DNA of 64,000 bases from Bacillus sp. Marseille-P3661. GTDB lineage: Bacteria; Bacillota; Bacilli; Bacillales; Bacillaceae_J. The first letter of the stretch is position 1, and each line of letters begins with the position of its first letter. This document shows positions 17,478-27,124 of this stretch, in pieces. A model generated the notes under the pieces. That model had not been told where the DNA came from, ran no database searches, and worked only from the letters and a program-made list of their open reading frames with translations. Made by a program: the position numbers and the translations under genes. Location of the stretch: the NCBI RefSeq assembly GCF_900240995.1, contig NZ_LT965957.1, forward strand, positions 25,527-89,526, in the 5' to 3' direction.

Positions 17478-19562
17478 TCACTCATTACTAGATTTATACT
17501 TTGGTAAGTAAATACTAGCCTTAAATAAATCTCCATCAACGTGGATGTTAAATTTTCCCTTTTGGATTTCAATTAAGTTTTTCGCGATGGATAATCCTAA
17601 CCCACTGCCTTGGCTAGTTCTAGATTCCTCGCCTCTTTTAAAACGCTCCATTAATTCGTCTGCTGAAATATTCAATTCAGTTGCTGACATGTTTTTGAAG
17701 GTAAGAAGGATTTCGTTGCCTAAATCCTCGATATCTATATATACCCTGGACCCTTTGAGAGCATATTTAAATATATTTGATAATAAGTTCTCGATCGACC
17801 TCCACAATAATTTCCCATCTGCTGTGATATAGACCTTTTCCTTAGGGTGGTTCATCCTAAAATCTAAAGCCATGGCTTCAATTTTGTCATTCACTTCCCC
17901 TAATCCTTGGGTAATTAAAGACAGGATATCAATTTTCTCAAATTGAACTGGAATATTTCCACTGGAAGCCTTTGCCGCTTCAAATAAATCATCTGTTAAT
18001 AGTTTGAGCCTTTTTGATTTTTGATCTAATACTTCAATATATTGTTCTACCTTTGATGAGTCCTTTTCGTTTTTCAACAAATCAACATACGTAATTATAG
18101 AAGTTAAAGGCGTTCGTATATCATGTGATACATTGGTAATGAGCTCCGTTTTTAACCGCTCACTTTTAAGTTCACTATCCACTGCTTTTTTCAAACCATC
18201 TTTAATGCTGTTAATATTATCTGCAAGTTTTGCAAACTCTCCTTTCCCATTCACTTCGATTCGATGATGAAGATTTCCATCCTTTATGATCTCTACTCCT
18301 TCTTGTAGTACTTTAAAGGTCTTAATCTTTTTATAAGCAAACCATGCCGCTATACCAATGGTAATTGGGAACATGAAAAACGTTAATGCAATCAAAATCG
18401 GGTAACCAATTACGATTAGCACCGTCTTTACACCGACACTTCCACTTCTATAAACATCTCTTACAAATTTAATCAACTTGTAAATCAGACTAAAAATTAA
18501 TGTATGTTTGATAAGTGTTTTATTTTTAACATGTCTTACGAGTGACAGCACCAATACCAAACCTACAATAGCAATCGGAACTGTTATTGGTAAGAAGAAT
18601 ATATCAATATTGTCCGATAGCTCATCTACTAAGATGACCCAAATCGAAATAAGAACTATACATAGCACTAATTTTATATCATTGTATAGCTTATCTACTG
18701 CTTGTAAGTGCAGCTCTTGATCCTTAAAAAACCTTCTTCCTGTTATAAATACTATATAGAAAAATGAAAGAATAAATCCAGCCAAAAATCCCGCTAATTT
18801 ATATAAGTTTTTTGTAGCAATAGCTTTGGTTTCTTGCCATTCTTTTATTTTAGAATCCAAGAATTCGTCCGTAAAAGCAATATAAACTATTGTAGTTTCT
18901 GGATCTAATCTTTCTAAGTTTTGTTTGATCATATATAAATAGTCATTTTCTTTCATTTCTTTTGGAAAGATCTCTTGCTTATAATTCTCAACAATCATAT
19001 AGGAAGGGTATGTTTCAAACTGCTTTTTTTCTGTTAAAGTAGTGTTTGCAAACACATTTGTACCATCACTTGCGTAAAATAAAGGTGCTTTATACTCTTC
19101 TAGATTTTGTATGAGCGCATGATATTCTTTTAAATCATCCTTAATCATTTCATCCTTTGCCGCAGAGATTTCATCAGCATATTCTTGTCTAAACGTTTCA
19201 AAATTCTTCTCCTTACTTAACTCAGGATTATAACTACCAGAACGGTATTGATAATCTGAAAATAAGTTCTCCTCTACTCTTCTCCATTCATCTTCATCAA
19301 TGGTTCCACCGCTTAATATATGTTCCTCACTCTTATATTCCTCTAAAAGGATTGTGAGGTTACCAATGAGGTTGTCACTTTCATAGACAAATGACCTGCT
19401 TTGTAAATAATGATCTTCGACTACGCTATTAAAATCTCCGTCATTTTTAACTACCACTTCTACAAATGCTTTCAGAGCTCCTGTTAAACAAATAATTGCT
19501 ATAATAAATACGATGATTTTCGTTATAATGAACGGACTATAGTTTTTCAACTTTATATCCAA
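17478..19562 (-). CDS. VanS-like membrane sensor histidine kinase
   Basis: 694 residues. N-terminal helix about 10-35, an extracytoplasmic domain of some 200 residues, then six hydrophobic segments between about 255 and 410, a HAMP-like linker (EIIKDGNLHHRIEVNGKGEF), HisKA with H480 in NVSHDIRTPLTSI, and HATPase with N-box LLSNIFKYA and a GSGLGLSIAKNLIE G2 box. The G1 region is replaced by FKNMSATELN, which is usual for this VanS-like subgroup. It overlaps the response regulator gene by 26 bases. The extra helices suggest sensing at or in the membrane; the ligand is unknown. Confidence 0.9.
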   Translation of the reverse strand: MDIKLKNYSPFIITKIIVFIIAIICLTGALKAFVEVVVKNDGDFNSVVEDHYLQSRSFVYESDNLIGNLTILLEEYKSEEHILSGGTIDEDEWRRVEENLFSDYQYRSGSYNPELSKEKNFETFRQEYADEISAAKDEMIKDDLKEYHALIQNLEEYKAPLFYASDGTNVFANTTLTEKKQFETYPSYMIVENYKQEIFPKEMKENDYLYMIKQNLERLDPETTIVYIAFTDEFLDSKIKEWQETKAIATKNLYKLAGFLAGFILSFFYIVFITGRRFFKDQELHLQAVDKLYNDIKLVLCIVLISIWVILVDELSDNIDIFFLPITVPIAIVGLVLVLSLVRHVKNKTLIKHTLIFSLIYKLIKFVRDVYRSGSVGVKTVLIVIGYPILIALTFFMFPITIGIAAWFAYKKIKTFKVLQEGVEIIKDGNLHHRIEVNGKGEFAKLADNINSIKDGLKKAVDSELKSERLKTELITNVSHDIRTPLTSIITYVDLLKNEKDSSKVEQYIEVLDQKSKRLKLLTDDLFEAAKASSGNIPVQFEKIDILSLITQGLGEVNDKIEAMALDFRMNHPKEKVYITADGKLLWRSIENLLSNIFKYALKGSRVYIDIEDLGNEILLTFKNMSATELNISADELMERFKRGEESRTSQGSGLGLSIAKNLIEIQKGKFNIHVDGDLFKASIYLPKYKSSNE

Positions 19563-20223
19563 CTCCCCACACCACCTTCAAATATTTTGGTTCTTTCGGA
19601 TTTATTTCGATTTTCTCTCTAATTTTTCTTATATGAACGGATACCGTATTTTCCGGACTATGGGCCGTTTCATTCCATACCTTTTCATAAATCTCTTCAA
19701 TCGAAAAGACTTTTCCGGCGTTTGCAGTCAATAGCTTTAATATTTTATATTGTACCGGTGTAAGATGGACTTCTTCCTCATCGACTGTGATCGTTTTACT
19801 TTCATCATCAATCATAAGTCCACCTGTACGATATACATCATTCCTAGTTTCAAGACCTCCCAGTGCTGTATATCTTCTCAACTGTGACTTAACTCTTGCT
19901 ATCAGTTCTAAGGGATTAAATGGCTTGGTAATATAATCATCGGCCCCGAAATTTAAGCCTAATATTTTATCTGAATCCTCTGATTTTGCAGAAAGGAGGA
20001 TCAAGGGTATATTATTTTCTTCTCTAATCTTCATCGTAGCTCTGATTCCATCCATCTTAGGCATCATGATATCCATGATAATAAGATGGATATCATGACC
20101 TCTGATTACATCAATAGCTTCGATTCCATCAAAAGCTTTGAAAATTTCGTAGCCTTCATTTTCTAAATAGATTCCGATAGCGTCAACAATTGCTTTATCA
20201 TCATCACAAACTAATATGTTCAT
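19537..20223 (-). CDS. VanR-like OmpR-family response regulator
   Basis: 228 residues. Receiver domain with acidic DDD at 7-9, phosphorylated D51 in IIMDIMMP, and GADDYITKPFNP; a winged-helix DNA-binding domain follows from about 130, with LTPVQYKILKLL and SVHIRKIREKIE. It forms an operon with the overlapping kinase gene and faces spo0M across a 357-base gap. GGAGG lies upstream of the ATG. No resistance or transport gene is adjacent, so targets cannot be inferred. Confidence 0.92.
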   Translation of the reverse strand: MNILVCDDDKAIVDAIGIYLENEGYEIFKAFDGIEAIDVIRGHDIHLIIMDIMMPKMDGIRATMKIREENNIPLILLSAKSEDSDKILGLNFGADDYITKPFNPLELIARVKSQLRRYTALGGLETRNDVYRTGGLMIDDESKTITVDEEEVHLTPVQYKILKLLTANAGKVFSIEEIYEKVWNETAHSPENTVSVHIRKIREKIEINPKEPKYLKVVWGVGYKVEKL

Positions 20224-20580
20224 GAAAGTGCCTCCTAAATTTGTTTTTCAACATCGACAACACCTCTTTATTATTCCTACAAAGAGAATGATATCAACAA
20301 AATCTTAATAAATACTTTATGTAATTCTTAAGATTTTCTTAGTGTTTTAAAAGAATTTCTCATATATAGTGACTAATTCTTGTCATTCTTTAACGCTGAA
20401 GATTAATCCTACTAGTCCCTTTCTCAAAGAAGTTATCTCTATAATTGGCGCGTTCCCTTCACCCAATTTTGGTTTAGTTTTTGAGAAATCCATTATCTTT
20501 TAACAAATATGAGCATAAAATGGTGTGTAGCAAATTATGTCGTTACTTCATAAAAATATTTTTAAAAGGAGCGAGTGTAA
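20224..20580. other. Divergent promoter region (response regulator / spo0M)
   Basis: AT-rich intergenic sequence between divergent genes. AAAAGGAGCG precedes the spo0M start. I looked for a sigma-H type promoter, known for spo0M in Bacillus subtilis, and saw no convincing match. Confidence 0.5.
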
Positions 20581-21282
20581 ATGTTTGAGAAAGTGTTATC
20601 AAGTTTTGGAATTGGGTCAGCAAAAGTTAAGACGGTACTTTTAAATACAAATATAGAACGCGGCATGAATGTGGAAGGAGAAGTACACATAACTGGTGGA
20701 AAAGCAGAACAAAAAATATCAGAGATATACATCCATATAGATTCAGAGTTTCATAATGGAGATGATGATTATACCGACTTTAAAGATGTGATCGAACCAC
20801 TATTAGAAATAAAAATTACAAATCCTTTGGTTATAAACCCGCATGATAAGAGAATAATCCCGTTTTCATTTGAAATGCCTTTTTATATGCCAATAACGTT
20901 TGGAATTCAAGAAGTAACCATAAAAACAGAGGTAAACATCAATCATTCTCTTCATGATTTAGTTGAGGATCATAGCGTTGTTGTAAAGGATCCGTTGCTT
21001 GAAGAAATTTTTAGCATTTTAGAAGAGAAAGGCTATTCACATACTTTTAAAAGTGGTCAATGTAGACATAGAAAGCCAGATCATCATAATCCCACCCACT
21101 GTCTACAAACCTTTACATTAACAAATAGTAAGGGTGTTAGTATTCATTTTGTTGGTAATGCAAAAGACATTGATTTATATATAACAGAAGGAAAACAGGT
21201 AACGCATTTTCCGATTTTAAGAGAAGTAGATTTACCCCAAATATTGATAGAATTTGGTAAAAGGTTGCCAAGCATACTCTAA
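20581..21282 (+). CDS. spo0M: Sporulation-control protein Spo0M
   Basis: 233 residues with the arrestin-like Spo0M fold: MFEKVLSSFGIGSAKVKT, then GGKAEQKISEIYIHI, and the conserved RIIPFSFEMPFYMPIT. The C-terminal part includes GYSHTFKSGQCRH and the late region with REVDLPQILIEFG. Length is slightly below the usual 250-260. In Bacillus subtilis Spo0M influences sporulation initiation and cell morphology. It is a single-gene unit closed by a strong terminator. Confidence 0.88.
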   Translation: MFEKVLSSFGIGSAKVKTVLLNTNIERGMNVEGEVHITGGKAEQKISEIYIHIDSEFHNGDDDYTDFKDVIEPLLEIKITNPLVINPHDKRIIPFSFEMPFYMPITFGIQEVTIKTEVNINHSLHDLVEDHSVVVKDPLLEEIFSILEEKGYSHTFKSGQCRHRKPDHHNPTHCLQTFTLTNSKGVSIHFVGNAKDIDLYITEGKQVTHFPILREVDLPQILIEFGKRLPSIL

Positions 21283-21301
21283 AACCCTGACATTCTCCGA
21301 A

Positions 21302-21332
21302 GTGGTAGAAAAAAATAGTTTTTTTCTACCAC
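21302..21332 (+). terminator. Terminator of spo0M
   Basis: GTGGTAGAAAAAA, short loop, TTTTTTCTACCAC, located 20 bases after the spo0M stop codon. The T-run forms part of the arm and the structure is symmetrical. Confidence 0.82.
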
Positions 21333-21473
21333 GATTTTACATTAAAGGTTCTTCCGTAAGTTAGATGATGTAATTATAATATTATTTAAATCAAGAGTAT
21401 AAGGGTATTTATCAATTGAAATAATAGAATTTATTAGTGTTATATTTTTGGGAGTAAGAAAGATGTTGATACA

Positions 21474-22562
21474 ATGGAGAACTCAAAGATTTCCTCTTTT
21501 CAATTAATCACCTTAATTTATATCTTTATTTTAGGTACGACTATCATGTTTCCAGTAGGGGGAGATGCGAAACAAGCAGCTTGGCTTTCAATTCTACTTG
21601 GTATGATTAGCGGTATACCTCTACTTTTTATCTATGTATATTTAAACAAACAATACCCTAACTTAGTTCTAACTGAATACTGTAAACAAATCCTTGGAAA
21701 ATATCTCGGATCATTTATAGGTATTTTTTATATCCTATTTTTTTTGTATGGTGCAGCGCGAGATGTTAGAGACGCAATGGAACTTATTCCTTTGTTTTTA
21801 GATGGGACTCCAATCTGGGCTATTGGAATCATGCTCCTGCTACCCATCCTTTATGCATTATTTTTAGGTATAGAAGTTATTGGAAGAACGAGCGAAATTT
21901 TCTTTCCTTATGTCGTATTAACTGGTTTACTAATCATTATTTTTATATTTTTTTCTGACATTGCAAAGTTTGAGAATTTGCAGCCAGTTTTAGAACCAGG
22001 TTGGGAAACAATTATTATAACGACTCGAAATGAAACGTGGATGGCTCCTTTTGGTGAAATGATTTGTTTTACAATGATTTTTGCTTATCTATATAAACCA
22101 AAATCAGTATTAAAAGTTGGCGTGGTTGGGGTTGTTTCAGGTGGATTATTTCTGGTATTTATACATATGCTGATCATCTCTGTTATAGGGGCAGAAGCAC
22201 GAAATACATCAATAGCGCCTTTATTAGATATGGTCCAAAAAATCAATATCGGTAACTTTATTCAAAGGCTGGACGCTCTTTTTATGATTTGGTTAATTGT
22301 TAACGATTTTTTCAAGATTTTAGTTTTTATGTATGCTGCTGTAATTGGCGGCGCAACTATATTTAAAGTGTCGAAATCTCTACTAATTATCCCATTTGGT
22401 CTAATCGTTTTACTTACTTCAATCTTCTTTGCCGGAAGCTATACAGCACATATGGCTCAAAGTGATTTCGTACTAAAAAATATTTATCCGATCTTTTCAG
22501 TTTATATACCATTATTATTATGTATTGTCTATTTCGTCCGTCAAAAATTAAATAGAAGGTAA
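21474..22562 (+). CDS. GerAB-type spore germination permease (orphan)
   Basis: 362 residues with about ten membrane helices: ISSFQLITLIYIFILG at the start, GRTSEIFFPYVVLTG, VQKINIGNFIQRLDALF and a hydrophobic end. This is the APC-superfamily B subunit of germinant receptors, placed in the inner spore membrane. No A or C subunit gene flanks it, so it may pair with subunits encoded elsewhere or be a remnant. The ATG has only a distant GGAGTAAG upstream, implying weak translation. A second gene of this family is at 63112. Confidence 0.85.
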   Translation: MENSKISSFQLITLIYIFILGTTIMFPVGGDAKQAAWLSILLGMISGIPLLFIYVYLNKQYPNLVLTEYCKQILGKYLGSFIGIFYILFFLYGAARDVRDAMELIPLFLDGTPIWAIGIMLLLPILYALFLGIEVIGRTSEIFFPYVVLTGLLIIIFIFFSDIAKFENLQPVLEPGWETIIITTRNETWMAPFGEMICFTMIFAYLYKPKSVLKVGVVGVVSGGLFLVFIHMLIISVIGAEARNTSIAPLLDMVQKINIGNFIQRLDALFMIWLIVNDFFKILVFMYAAVIGGATIFKVSKSLLIIPFGLIVLLTSIFFAGSYTAHMAQSDFVLKNIYPIFSVYIPLLLCIVYFVRQKLNRR

Positions 22563-22581
22563 TAAAAAAATGTTTGTTCTA

Positions 22582-22616
22582 CCTCCGCCTGGTCAATCCT
22601 AGAACAAGGGCGGAGG
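22582..22616. terminator. Possible hairpin between gerAB-like gene and convergent gene
   Basis: CCTCCGCC and GGCGGAGG form an 8-base stem with a 19-base loop between convergent genes. It lacks a following T-run, so the terminator call is tentative. Confidence 0.4.
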
Positions 22617-22640
22617 ATGCCTGAATTAAACACTGATTCA

Positions 22641-23153
22641 TTATCTTAGATTAATTTCTTCCCATATATTACCATGCTCAATAACCAAGTTTACATCTTC
22701 ATCCCAAAATGTTTCATTATCATCAAAATGAGAAAACTCCTTTATTATTTTGTAGTCACCATTACTATCCTTTTGTACTTTAAATCTAGAATGTAGTTCT
22801 CCTTCAGGACGCTTCTCCAAATATTTTAGTGTCTCACCATTCACTTTAATTGAAACAGTTATTTCTTCGTCCAAAATTTTATTTTTCGGTTTGATTTCCA
22901 ATGTATGAGTTGATTGATATATTTTTTCTAAATTGTAATAGTCACCTGATATAGTATCAATAACTTCCCAATTTTCACTTGAACCTTTTTGAATTAAGGA
23001 GAATTGAATTTGTTTTTGTTCATTTAGATTTATACCCTCCCCTGAACAGCCTGCTGTTATTGTGAACAACAACGATAATGAAATGATAAATACTAAAATT
23101 CTATTCAAATCATTTTCACTCTCACTCTCTTTAACCTCATAGTAGTCTATCAT
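22641..23153 (-). CDS. Putative small lipoprotein, unknown function
   Basis: 170 residues in the longest frame. A hydrophobic segment ILVFIISLSLLFTITAGC ends in a possible lipobox (TAGC), so the mature protein would start at this cysteine. The remainder is hydrophilic, mostly predicted beta, without a family I recognise. The start is unclear: ATG 23153 has AGGA only three bases upstream, and a TTG just before the hydrophobic segment would suit a signal peptide better but has no good ribosome site. Confidence 0.6.
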   Translation of the reverse strand: MIDYYEVKESESENDLNRILVFIISLSLLFTITAGCSGEGINLNEQKQIQFSLIQKGSSENWEVIDTISGDYYNLEKIYQSTHTLEIKPKNKILDEEITVSIKVNGETLKYLEKRPEGELHSRFKVQKDSNGDYKIIKEFSHFDDNETFWDEDVNLVIEHGNIWEEINLR

Positions 23154-23162
23154 ATTCCTAAT

Positions 23163-23477
23163 TTAACTTATTTTAGGTAATATCTTTTTTCTAGTAATTA
23201 GTTCAAAGTTTCTCAAGAAAAACCATAAAAACCCCGCATAAAAGCCAAGCACAGGCTGTTTAAACGATGCAGGCTTATTCTTTTCAAAGTAAAAGTGACC
23301 AAACCACGAAAAAGCATAATGTAACAAAGCAAGATAAATAGTTACATAAATATTAATAATCAAGAAAATCCATGCTATAAAAGCAAACATAAAAGCAAAA
23401 TAATGAAGTACTTGATTCCATTTATTTTGGTGTGCTTTTTGATATCGAATTAAATCATTTCTTAATCTTTCATTCAT
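23163..23477 (-). CDS. Mpo1-like (DUF962) membrane protein
   Basis: 104 residues: RYQKAHQNKWNQVLHYFAF, two central helices, then YAFSWFGHFYFEKNKPASF and PVLGFYAGFLWFF. The H ... GH...E-NKP pattern is that of the DUF962/Mpo1-like family, in which yeast Mpo1 is an iron-dependent dioxygenase acting on 2-hydroxy fatty acids. Bacterial members are not characterised. It lies just downstream of nothing obviously related and appears intact. Confidence 0.78.
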   Translation of the reverse strand: MNERLRNDLIRYQKAHQNKWNQVLHYFAFMFAFIAWIFLIINIYVTIYLALLHYAFSWFGHFYFEKNKPASFKQPVLGFYAGFLWFFLRNFELITRKKILPKIS

Positions 23478-23612
23478 TGTTTCACCTCAATTTCTCTTTT
23501 CCTAACACCTATCAAAGGGTATTTGACTATCACAATAACATCATCATATAAATAATTTTAACATGAAATTCCAATAAACCAGGGAATACAAAAATAAAGA
23601 TCGTAACAAATT

Positions 23613-23792
23613 CTATTTACTCAACTTAAACAAATTTCCTAAAAACCCTATTAAACCAGTAACTGAAAATGCTATGGGAATGATTAAGGAATTAACAGGA
23701 GCTGGAACTTCAACCACTAAACGATAAATCCCCAAAAAACAAACCATGAGACTACCTATAAGTCCAATAATCGATTTTGTTTTTTTGTCCAT
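23613..23792 (-). CDS. Small hydrophobic membrane protein (59 aa)
   Basis: Start ATG 23792 has GGAGG nine bases upstream, better than the longer frame to 23840. The product has two membrane helices (IIGLIGSLMVCFLGIYRLVV and LIIPIAFSVTGLIGFLGNLF). Family not recognised. Confidence 0.6.
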   Translation of the reverse strand: MDKKTKSIIGLIGSLMVCFLGIYRLVVEVPAPVNSLIIPIAFSVTGLIGFLGNLFKLSK

Positions 23793-23825
23793 ACAACACA
23801 CCTCCGAATCAAGTTTCCATAAAAA

Positions 23826-23866
23826 TAACATTAAATACAAGGATGACCCCCTTGCATTTAATGTTA
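23826..23866 (-). terminator. Terminator of the RND pump gene
   Basis: TAACATTAAATACAAGG at 23826-23842 pairs with CCTTGCATTTAATGTTA at 23850-23866 (one G-T pair). On the minus strand TTTTT follows after two bases. It lies about 35 bases past the RND gene stop. Confidence 0.85.
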
Positions 23867-23899
23867 CCTTTAATGCATATCCATTTGAAACACTTGCTA

Positions 23900-26800
23900 T
23901 TACTTCTTCTCTTTTTCAATTTCGTGGATCAGCTCTAGCAATTCTTCTTTTGTTAAATCCTTAAGCTGCTCTGTTTTATCCACGTTATTCGTTACCGTTT
24001 GTTTTTTTACCTTATTTAATTTTCTTGTTTCCTTATCAAAAAAGCTATATACAACCGGAATCACAAGTAAGGTTAAGAAGGTACTGCTGAATAATCCCCC
24101 GATAACTGTAATACCCATTGGTTGCTGCATCTCTGTTCCTTCGCCAATCCCAAGTGCGATCGGAACCAAACCAAGCATAGTCGTTAAAGATGTCATTAAG
24201 ATGGGGCGAGTACGGACTTTAACAGATTCAACAATTGCATCATGTGCTGAGCTCCCACTTTGTTTTCTTTGTAAAATATACTCAACAAGCACAATCGCAT
24301 TATTGACAACAATCCCCGCAAGCACAAGCAATCCGATAATGGCAGTTACTCCCAAAGGCGTGTTGGTAACAAATAATGCTATTGATACACCGATAACAAT
24401 TAGTGGCACAGATACCATAATAACGATTGGGTATTTTAGAGATTCAAATTGACCTGCCATCACAAGATAAACGAAGATCACAGCTAGCAAAATAGCCATT
24501 GACAAATCATCAATTGCGGATTCCATTAATTCTGTATCGCCTGTGAAGGATAACTGGGTTTCTGCAGGTAAATTTAAATCATCAATTTCTTCTCTAATTT
24601 TTGCAGTAACATCGCCTAAGTTTTCATCCGGTCTATATTTTAACGTAAATTCAACTGCATCCTCTTGATCAATTCGATTAATGGTGGATGGTCCTTCACC
24701 ACGGCTGAAACTTACAACGGTTTCAAGTGGGATAAAGGTTCCATCTCCTTTTCGTATAAGAAGTTTGCGTAATTGCTCTGTATTTTTTATAAACTCCTGA
24801 TCATACTCTACATTAACCGTATATACTTGATTGTTTTCTGTTGTGATGACGGCTGCGTCCATTCCACGCGTTACTTGATTGACAAGGGTAGCAACTTGGG
24901 CCGGCATCAAGCCATGTTCAAATGCTTTTTCGGAATTAACATTAATTTGGACTTCTTCATCTGTTTCTGTTAAACTGCTTTTCACTTCAGATAGCGCCTC
25001 TAAATTTCCAATGGCTTTACTAATGTCTGTAACCGATTGTTCAAGTCGTTCTTTATTCGAATCGCGGACGGTAAACGTGAGTGTGTTTGGTTGGGAACCT
25101 GTCGATGACTGTTGATTAAATGTTATCTCTTCGGCATCAGCTAAAAGCTGCCGTACATCTCGTTCGATTTCATCAACAAATTCAGCTGTTGTTAGATCAC
25201 GTTGACTTTCCTCGACCATTTTAACCAATACTTGAGCCTGATTGGCTTTGCTGCTCCCTCCAAAGGAAACACTTTGCTGTGTACCTACAAAAGCGAGATA
25301 GTTAGCCACTTCGTTTTTTCCGTCAAAATATGTTTCAACCTCTTGAATCAGTTTATCCGTGTCTTCGAGTGTAACCCCTTCAGGTAAAGTTATGTCAATT
25401 GTAAAATAACCTTCATCTGTAACGGGTAAAAATTGCGTACCAACTGTCGCGACACCAAATAGACCGATTCCGAGTAATAATACTGTAATGATAATGACCA
25501 TTGCACGGTGATGCAACGCCCAGCGAACACCACGTTCTAATCCACTGTTCTTCTTTACATGACTTCTCTCTCTACCTTTTTGCAGCTTCGGTGAGGTTAT
25601 AAAAATACTAGCAAACATCGGAACTACAGTCAGTGCAACTAATAAGGATGCAAATAAGCTAAAGGCGATCGTTAATGAAAACTCCTTAAACAAGTTCCCG
25701 ATAATCCCACTTGTAAAAACAATCGGAACGAAAACAGCTACAGTTGTTAAGGTTGAAGCGGTAATCGCCCCTCCTACCTCTACTGCTCCATCAAATGCAG
25801 CTTGTTTCTTGTCTTTCCCCATCTCGAGATGACGGCTAATATTTTCAATCACAACAATTGAATTATCTACAAGCATACCGATTCCTAGGGCTAAGCCACC
25901 TAACGTCATAATATTAAGACTAAAATCCGCAAAGTACATAAGCACAAACGTGAAAATAACGGAAAACGGTATCGAGATCCCCACAATAAGCGGACTTCTT
26001 ACATTTCTTAAAAAAATGAACAAGATAAGCATAGCTAGAAAGCCGCCAAGCACTAAAGCATCTCGCATCGAATTAATCGCCAATTTTACATAATCGCCTT
26101 GGTCATTAATAATGGTTGCCTCGATCATTTCGTATTCAGCATCATCTAGCAGCTCATTCAGTCGTTCTTGAAATCCATTTGAAACGGACACTGTATTTGC
26201 ATCAGATTGCTGTAATATACTAAGCATGACAGCAGGCTCTTGATTGACCCTTGTATAAGCTTTATTTTCTTCTTCTATTAATTCAACAACCCCAACATCC
26301 GCTAACGTTACTTTTTCACCAGTAGCATGGTCTACGGTTACGAAAATGTTTTTTAATTCATCAATCGAGGTCAGGATACTAAGAACTCTTGTTGTTAACT
26401 GCTTATCTGCCGATTTAATCGGTTCGCCTGGCAGTGAAATATGGTTAGCCCGAATGATGTCTACAATATCACTTTGTGTTAAACCATATTTATGTAACGC
26501 TGCTTGGTCTAGCTCTATATTAATTTCTTCAAGCACAAGACCAGTTGTGTCAATATTTGCCACACCATCGACTTGACCTAGCTTTTGTTCAAGGCTTTTT
26601 ACTTTTTCTTGAAAATCTTGATGGTCTTTTCCACCAGCAAGCGATAATTGAATGATCGGCATTTGAGCTGGATCAAATTTTAATAAACTAGGATTAGAGG
26701 CGTCATCTGGAAGGTCCACTTGATTGATGCGACTTAGGATATCACTTTCGACATCATCAAGGGTTACACTCCAACTAAATTCTAAAAGAGTTAAACTTGA

Positions 26801-27061
26801 GCCTTCTTGTGATGTAGACGACATCGCCTTTAAACCTGGCAGTGTGGCTAATTGATTTTCAATTGGCTTTGTGACTTTTTCCAGTACTTCCTGCGGGTTA
26901 GCACCTGGATACGAAGATACAACCGCACCAATTGGCGGATTAATATCAGGCATTAATTTTAAAGGGATATTTATAACCGAAACAATACCTAAAATAATGA
27001 TTAAAATCATTGAAACTAAAGTTAATATAGGTCTCTTAATTGAAACACCGCTAAGTTTCAT
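23900..27061 (-). CDS. RND efflux permease (SwrC/AcrB-like)
   Basis: 1053 residues with the RND layout: helix 1 (IKRPILTLVSMILIIILG), a large porter domain, a helix block from about 330, a second porter domain, and a final helix block ending TLLVIPVVYSFFDKE. Helix 4 carries IGMLVDNSIVVIENI, where the second Asp of the Gram-negative DD pair is Asn, as in Gram-positive members. A charged tail (DLTKEELLELIHEIE) follows. SwrC of Bacillus subtilis exports surfactin and is a close type, but the substrate here is not known. No membrane fusion gene is adjacent. Confidence 0.92.
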   Translation of the reverse strand: MKLSGVSIKRPILTLVSMILIIILGIVSVINIPLKLMPDINPPIGAVVSSYPGANPQEVLEKVTKPIENQLATLPGLKAMSSTSQEGSSLTLLEFSWSVTLDDVESDILSRINQVDLPDDASNPSLLKFDPAQMPIIQLSLAGGKDHQDFQEKVKSLEQKLGQVDGVANIDTTGLVLEEINIELDQAALHKYGLTQSDIVDIIRANHISLPGEPIKSADKQLTTRVLSILTSIDELKNIFVTVDHATGEKVTLADVGVVELIEEENKAYTRVNQEPAVMLSILQQSDANTVSVSNGFQERLNELLDDAEYEMIEATIINDQGDYVKLAINSMRDALVLGGFLAMLILFIFLRNVRSPLIVGISIPFSVIFTFVLMYFADFSLNIMTLGGLALGIGMLVDNSIVVIENISRHLEMGKDKKQAAFDGAVEVGGAITASTLTTVAVFVPIVFTSGIIGNLFKEFSLTIAFSLFASLLVALTVVPMFASIFITSPKLQKGRERSHVKKNSGLERGVRWALHHRAMVIIITVLLLGIGLFGVATVGTQFLPVTDEGYFTIDITLPEGVTLEDTDKLIQEVETYFDGKNEVANYLAFVGTQQSVSFGGSSKANQAQVLVKMVEESQRDLTTAEFVDEIERDVRQLLADAEEITFNQQSSTGSQPNTLTFTVRDSNKERLEQSVTDISKAIGNLEALSEVKSSLTETDEEVQINVNSEKAFEHGLMPAQVATLVNQVTRGMDAAVITTENNQVYTVNVEYDQEFIKNTEQLRKLLIRKGDGTFIPLETVVSFSRGEGPSTINRIDQEDAVEFTLKYRPDENLGDVTAKIREEIDDLNLPAETQLSFTGDTELMESAIDDLSMAILLAVIFVYLVMAGQFESLKYPIVIMVSVPLIVIGVSIALFVTNTPLGVTAIIGLLVLAGIVVNNAIVLVEYILQRKQSGSSAHDAIVESVKVRTRPILMTSLTTMLGLVPIALGIGEGTEMQQPMGITVIGGLFSSTFLTLLVIPVVYSFFDKETRKLNKVKKQTVTNNVDKTEQLKDLTKEELLELIHEIEKEKK

Positions 27062-27124
27062 CCTAAGGGCTAGCGCTCCTTTTCCATCATTATGTACCTT
27101 TAGTATGTGGAAGGAGCAATACCC

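Noticed and set aside
20400-20580. Sigma-H promoter for spo0M
   Set aside because: Expected from other species, but no sequence with adequate match was found in the upstream region.
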